Made by a program: the position numbers and the translations under genes | Notes under the pieces: model-generated | Seen by the model: only the letters and a program-made list of their open reading frames with translations | Database searches by the model: none | What the model was told of the DNA's origin: nothing | Shown: positions 19,194 to 23,135 of the stretch, piece by piece | Layout: every line of letters starts with the position of its first letter | How positions within the stretch are numbered: the stretch's first letter is position 1 | DNA from: Gnetum montanum | Lineage: Eukaryota; Streptophyta; Gnetopsida; Gnetales; Gnetaceae | Direction: 5' to 3' | Assembly: GCA_015680685.1 (NCBI GenBank) | Contig: MNCI01028260.1 | Location: 386,748-409,882 of the forward strand | Length of the DNA: 23,135 nt

Positions 19194-20078
19194 GATAAAG
19201 CCCCAGAGGCAGTCATGCAGACACACGTCTCATAGTAGCGACAAACCACCACATCACTCCGATGTGCATGATTGGACTATCTAAGCCACTCAAGAGTGCA
19301 CATCCCTATTACCCCGCTATCACTTACTTACATTCACCTCTTTTACCTTACATTCCCTTGCCTTCCTTTGCATCACTAAGCTTGTAACCCCTTTGATGCA
19401 TATGGCACCCTCTTTATGTTAATCATAAAACCCATATCAGACATAACACAACTCATCTTGTGGGGAGCCTATGTGGGCTGGTCAAAGCCTAAGCAGATGT
19501 AACGTAGCTCATCCCAAGGTGGAAACACCTATCATACAGATGTGACATGATTACACTAAGGTAAAGCTTGTTAGGTGGCACACAACCCACCTAACAAAAA
19601 GCATCTCACAAGGTGCAGAACTCAAAGTAGGTTTGTTACAGCCACAAAAAAAGAGCAAAGAAAATGAGGCAAAATAGGTCCCCAAAAAACATTAACAAAG
19701 CTACAATTTCAAAACCTTTCCAACCCTAAATCTGCATCGAATTTCTCATAAGCACTCTAATAGGAGATCACAATTTTAGGGCAAACCATTTAGGTACCAT
19801 GGACACTAACTCTCTCATAAGCACTTCAATGAGAGGTCACTATTTTGATGACAAGCCATCCCTAGTGCTGTATCTTGTAGTATTGTACCATTCGCATTTC
19901 ATTTTCTTATTTTGCCTAGCACATTCCCTACATCCTTTATCTATAGCAAACCATTACCTTGAGCACTCTTGAGCATGGCAAAGCGACCTTTGGTTGAGTA
20001 TTGATGAGCAATGTTGGTGCTAGGCCTACTGTGGTGTTTTGCGTTTTTTGTCAATGTCTCTTGAGCCACTTCTCTAGA
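19194..20078 (+). other. Untranslated 3' spacer of element 2
   Basis: About 885 bases between the acceptor-like site and the PPT, equivalent to 1459-2258 in element 1 but aligned only near its 3' end. It contains a diverged direct repeat of TCTCATAAGCACTYYAAT (19744 and 19813, about 70 bp apart). No coding signal. Confidence 0.45.
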
Positions 20079-20098
20079 CGTCAACAAAGAGGGGCCAA
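20079..20098 (+). other. Polypurine tract and LTR boundary, element 2
   Basis: Identical to the 20 bases at 2259-2278, followed by TGAAAAATC (the start of the 3' LTR). The 50 bases upstream are also similar to element 1. Confidence 0.75.
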
Positions 20099-20972
20099 TG
20101 AAAAATCATCAAATTTAGGCTCCTAGGTCTCAATTAAAAATTTGGCTAAGTGTCAAAACTTGGCATTTTTTCTAAGTGTTGAGAGTATGCTTCCCATTGT
20201 TGGGACTACACTCTAGAGTGTAGTTAACATAGTTGACATAGACAGCATGTAATTGCAAGATTTTTCTAAGTGTCAACAGCAGCTGCAAACCTTTCTAAGA
20301 ATCTTGACTACACTCACCCTATCAAGAGTACGCTCCAAAGCATAATTAGCATAGTTATCCTTGGAATGACTAGTTTTGCAGATTTTCCCAAGCGTCAAGC
20401 TAGAGGCTATTGAGCATGGTTGGGATGGACAAAAAAATTTAGTAGATTTTCTAACTTTTGGCACTATGCTCCCCACTATGCTCTAGAGCATAGTTAGCAT
20501 AGTCAACACTAAGGACATCAATTGTGCAAGATTTATCTAGGTGTTTGAGCTACGCTCTCCTTGTCAGGACTATGCTCTAGAGTGTAGCTAGTGTAGTCTG
20601 CACTGAACCTCACTTTTTGCAAAATTTTCCTAACTCGGGCTATGCTATAGAGCATAGTTAGCGTAGTCTGCTGAAACTACCTTTAGAAGCCTCTAGAACT
20701 CAGCATTGGCTTGCATCTCAGCTCCAACATTCCTTCGATAAGGAAGATCAACAATTTGCATTTCATTTACACCCCCCATGTACCCCTAAATTGTACTTAT
20801 GCTCAACACCACTTGAGAGAGTGGATAGCATAGTCCAAGGGTGTAGTCTCTAAAACTACACTATTTTGCATTATTTTTAGGTACATTGTAGTCTGTTTGG
20901 CACTTGCACATGCAGTCTCGATAGCATAGTCATAGTTTGGCAGTCTCATAGAGTCCATTGAAGCACACTAGT
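20099..20972 (+). mobile_element. 3' LTR of element 2 (right end cut or obscured)
   Basis: Begins TGAAA after the polypurine tract. The first 20 bases resemble the element 1 LTR, but the body is unrelated to it: instead of GCGTATACGC units it holds modules of the form CTATGCTCTAGAGCATAG. It is followed at 20973 by another LTR in opposite orientation, so the true right end is not visible. No convincing TATA box was found. Confidence 0.6.
20190..20665 (+). repeat. LTR palindrome modules (CTAGAG-centred)
   Basis: Five or so modules, about 70-115 bp apart. Two are perfect 20-bp palindromes: ACTACACTCTAGAGTGTAGT (20205-20224) and ACTATGCTCTAGAGCATAGT (20475-20494). Degenerate copies lie near 20315, 20569 and 20640. 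Each is followed by a TTAGCATAGTC or similar word and TTTTCTAA about 20-40 bases away. The position is U3, upstream of where a promoter would be. Confidence 0.8.
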
Positions 20973-21578
20973 TGTGACATCCCATCCCTGGATGTCATGG
21001 AAAACATCAAATATACGATATATTAGATATTATGTGTATAAAGAAAATATACCAAATGCGAAATATAAATGATATTCGACATTATGTATAAAGGAAATAA
21101 TAGGAAAAATGCAGAAAGAGGAAGGAAAGAATGCCTTATTGATATAAAATGACATATTTGGATCGTGCTCTAAGAGTATTCTGTGGGGTTTTCTTCCTTT
21201 GGCATTTATCTCTTAGAGGTAATCCAGCACTACCACCACGGTTAGGCCTATAACTTGGCTAGAAGGAATGGCCAGTCCACTTCTTGTCCTACTTCACTCG
21301 GCTTCCTATGACTTGCCTATACTGTCTCCACCACCCCATGACTTGCCTATACTAGCTTTGCCATTCCCATGTTGGCATGACCTCTAACCCTAGGTATAAA
21401 TGCCTTAGGTCAAACCTCCAAAGGTTACCTCAAGAGACATGTCCATTATTACAACATGCCCTTTCGGGTCTTAATCACAACTACCCTTTCAAGTCTTGTT
21501 AAGATAATAATAACACTTGTTATGAAGAGACATCAACTTTATTAGTTAGTAGCATCATTTGGGAATGGGGATGTGACA
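20973..21578 (-). mobile_element. Complete LTR, chromovirus-like family, minus strand
   Basis: On the minus strand it runs from TGTCACATCCCC (21578) to GGGATGTCACA (20973), 606 bp, with TG...CA ends and short inverted termini. It has GGCATTTATACCTAGGG (a TATA-like box) and ATCAATAAGGC (a poly(A)-like signal) in sensible order. A polypurine tract and pol tail lie directly upstream on the same strand, so this is the 3' LTR. Bases flanking the outer end (CTAGT) cannot be tested for a target duplication because the other LTR is outside the window. Confidence 0.85.
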
Positions 21579-21640
21579 ATCTACCTCCCTTAGGTTTTGT
21601 TCATCCTCGAACAAATCCACATTCTCTATCTTTTTCTAGC
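21579..21640 (-). mobile_element. Pol C-terminal tail and polypurine tract of the minus-strand element
   Basis: The minus strand reads ENVDLFEDEQNLREVDCH in frame across AACCTAAGGGAGGTAGAT into the LTR. A short acidic tail of the form FEDE..L then a purine-rich run right at the LTR start is the usual 3' end of plant chromovirus pol. Only about 15 codons are left. No integrase is found upstream, where unrelated AT-rich DNA and the CCR4-like pseudogene lie instead. Confidence 0.7.
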
Positions 21641-22014
21641 TCCAATGTTTTCTTTCATGATCCTATGCTCCATTGCTCCTTTGAAGTTGAAGTTATTTCT
21701 TGTTTATTCTACAAATAAGATGTATGTGAGAAAGATATATGGAAAATTAAATATTACTTTCTTGATACTTACTTCATTTTCTAAGATAATAATAAGTGAA
21801 TTAAAGATCTACCAAATACCAATCACCAATTCTAACCAGGGGCACACAATGTGCAACTCGTATCTGGTTATCCAAGTGAAGGCAGGGAAAATTCTTTATT
21901 CCCAACTTGCATTTCCTTAGATATTTTATTAATCTAATTGAAATATAAATTAAAGAATGAATAAAATAATAAGATCATCAAATAAAAGTAAGAGTGAGAT
22001 ACTCCTTCATCTTG
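21641..22014 (-). other. AT-rich stretch between the pol tail and the CCR4-like pseudogene
   Basis: No coding family recognised on either strand. Composition and position (just after the deadenylase C-terminus) would suit a 3' UTR. Confidence 0.35.
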
Positions 22015-23118
22015 ATCAACCTTATGAAGTGATGGGAGTAACTGTAATTCTACCATAAGTGGTGTGTGATCAGATGGTCTTGTTTATGATGGCTTGATCT
22101 TGATTCTTCTCAACTTCTTCTTTAGAAATCAACTCTAGTAACTTTGTAACTTGAAAGAATTGGGCATGATACCAAATATAATCCAAAGTCTCAAAGAAGA
22201 ATGTTGTTTACCCATCCTCATTAATCATTGCAGAGTAATTTGTAAACTGTAGTTCTTGATGAGTGTTATCCATCAACATCATATGTTTCTAAATTCTAGA
22301 ATTTGATTTATCTATTGAAGATTCAAAGTAAGTAGAATATGCATTGGCTAGTGGAATTGCATGTTGAATTGATGGAAACATATTCTTCAAATCAAGTTTA
22401 TCTTCCAAAGATTTCTTTATAGATTCATATTTTAAGAATTGATAAACACTACTTCCAACTTTTGCATTGAAGTCTCCATAAAGAATAAATGGAACTGGAT
22501 TAATACAACTTAGGAATAACTTCTTCTTCAAACTTTCTTTTATTTACTTAATCAAGTATGCTCCTTGACAAAGTCTAACATTTGAACATGTTGGTTTGAC
22601 AATTAAATGTATGTTAACCACGCATACACATCTTCTTGATAGATTAACTTTTAAAATCATTGTTAGGGCTATGTGATTTTTCCAAATCTTAACTGTTCTT
22701 TCTTTCCCATCGCTTGAAATTCTGGAATTTCAAAAATCATATTTTCTAAACTCCATTCAAATCTTTATACCAATTCAAACTTGGCTTCTTTATACAAGAT
22801 TGCAAAACCATCCATGTTGTAATTTCTATAATATGCTAATCTATATAGCTCAAAAGAAGAACTTCCCTAAGAACCTTTTTGCTTATAAATACCTCTGTAT
22901 CCCATCTTTTCCAAGTCTAGTTGAAATTGATATAGAAATTCCCATGGCAAGATTTCTTGTAAGCATAAGATAGCAGCATCCAAATCTTGTAATTCTGCTA
23001 AAATGCATGGGTATCAATATTCATGCCAATCTAAGGCCCATGATGGACATAGCAAATATTGTTTCTCACTCACTAGAGATATTGTAAGCATGTTGTATGT
23101 TGCAACTTTCATTCTCAT
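22015..23118 (-). pseudogene. CCR4-type deadenylase (EEP nuclease domain), broken, no introns seen
   Basis: The minus strand holds most of an endonuclease/exonuclease/phosphatase domain of the CCR4 (CNOT6-like) family, which shortens mRNA poly(A) tails. From ATG 23118: MKVATYNML, CPSWALDW, DAAILCLQE (metal-binding Glu), LEKMGYRGIYKQKG, GFAILYKEAKFELV. After a frame change near 22700: VNIHL (N and H), VRLCQGAYL, ILYGDFNAKVGSSVYQFL (D and N), IPLANAYSTYF, LQFTNYS, ETLDYIWYHAQ, LLELISKEEVEK. After another frame change near 22080: PSDHTPLMVEL (catalytic D and H). Every catalytic block is present, but stops (for example at 23014, near 22548, 22289) and at least two frame changes break it. The reading runs about 360 codons without an intron, unlike plant CCR4 genes, which suggests an RNA-derived copy. 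The sequence upstream of 23118 is outside the window. Confidence 0.88.
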
Positions 23119-23135
23119 TCTTGAATTCTTGTCTA

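Noticed and set aside
20968-21583. 5-bp target duplication around the minus-strand LTR as a solo LTR
   Set aside because: CTAGT and ATCTA do not match, and PPT plus pol tail directly precede the LTR, so it is a 3' LTR and not a solo LTR.
21597-21920. Plus-strand 107-codon open frame with hydrophobic start
   Set aside because: It runs antisense through the pol tail and PPT of the minus-strand element; AT-rich by composition.

Overview
This window looks like intergenic DNA from a land plant with a large, repeat-rich genome. The evidence is decayed Ty3/gypsy LTR retrotransposons with plant-type dual RNase H, a broken NLR (NB-ARC) resistance-gene fragment, a broken CCR4-type deadenylase copy, and short AT-rich introns with plant-like splice and branch sites. 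I cannot name the species; a gymnosperm or another large-genome seed plant would fit. No intact protein-coding gene was found. There is one assembly gap of 757 N.

Layout. 1-3310 is the 3' end of element 1: integrase tail, a predicted 3' intron full of minisatellite units, a spacer, a polypurine tract and an LTR rich in GCGTATACGC palindromes. 3336-4308 is a broken gag-protease segment. It is followed by an AT-rich, intron-like region with another minisatellite (4500-4755). 4909-8530 (minus strand) is a decayed multi-exon gene of TE type. 8580-9720 is LTR-like and low-complexity DNA. 9783-10370 is the NB-ARC pseudogene. 10371-11620 is unassigned. 11650-13400 is another LTR-like region with a 21-bp repeat, a TATA box and the gap. 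13400-14540 is spacer with an LTR-like piece, a fourth minisatellite and a splice acceptor. 14562-18042 is the pol region of element 2 (RT, RNase H, second archaeal-type RNase H, integrase). It is followed by a fifth minisatellite-bearing block of the same general plan, a spacer, the same polypurine tract as element 1, and an LTR with 20-bp palindromes (20099-20972). 20973-21578 is a minus-strand LTR of a different, chromovirus-like family. Upstream of it on the same strand are its pol tail and, about 430 bp further, an intronless broken CCR4-like deadenylase (22015-23118).

How it fits together. Elements 1 and 2 share a Tat/Ogre-like plan: gag-pro, intron, RT-RH-aRNH-INT, intron-like spacer, spacer, PPT, LTR. 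The spacers carry related short tandem repeats around a TAAACTRGCA core. The 4.5 and 14.3 kb arrays may be the two ends of one spacer split by nested insertions (4.76-14.24 kb), so gag-pro at 3.3-4.3 kb and pol at 14.5-18.0 kb could belong to one element. Decay is mostly by in-frame stops at Gln, Trp and Arg positions, with very few frameshifts, as expected from deamination of methylated cytosine. The most distinctive points are the intron-confined minisatellites, the palindromic LTR arrays joined to one shared PPT box, the antisense multi-exon gene, and a possible host-gene capture (CCR4) by an LTR element.
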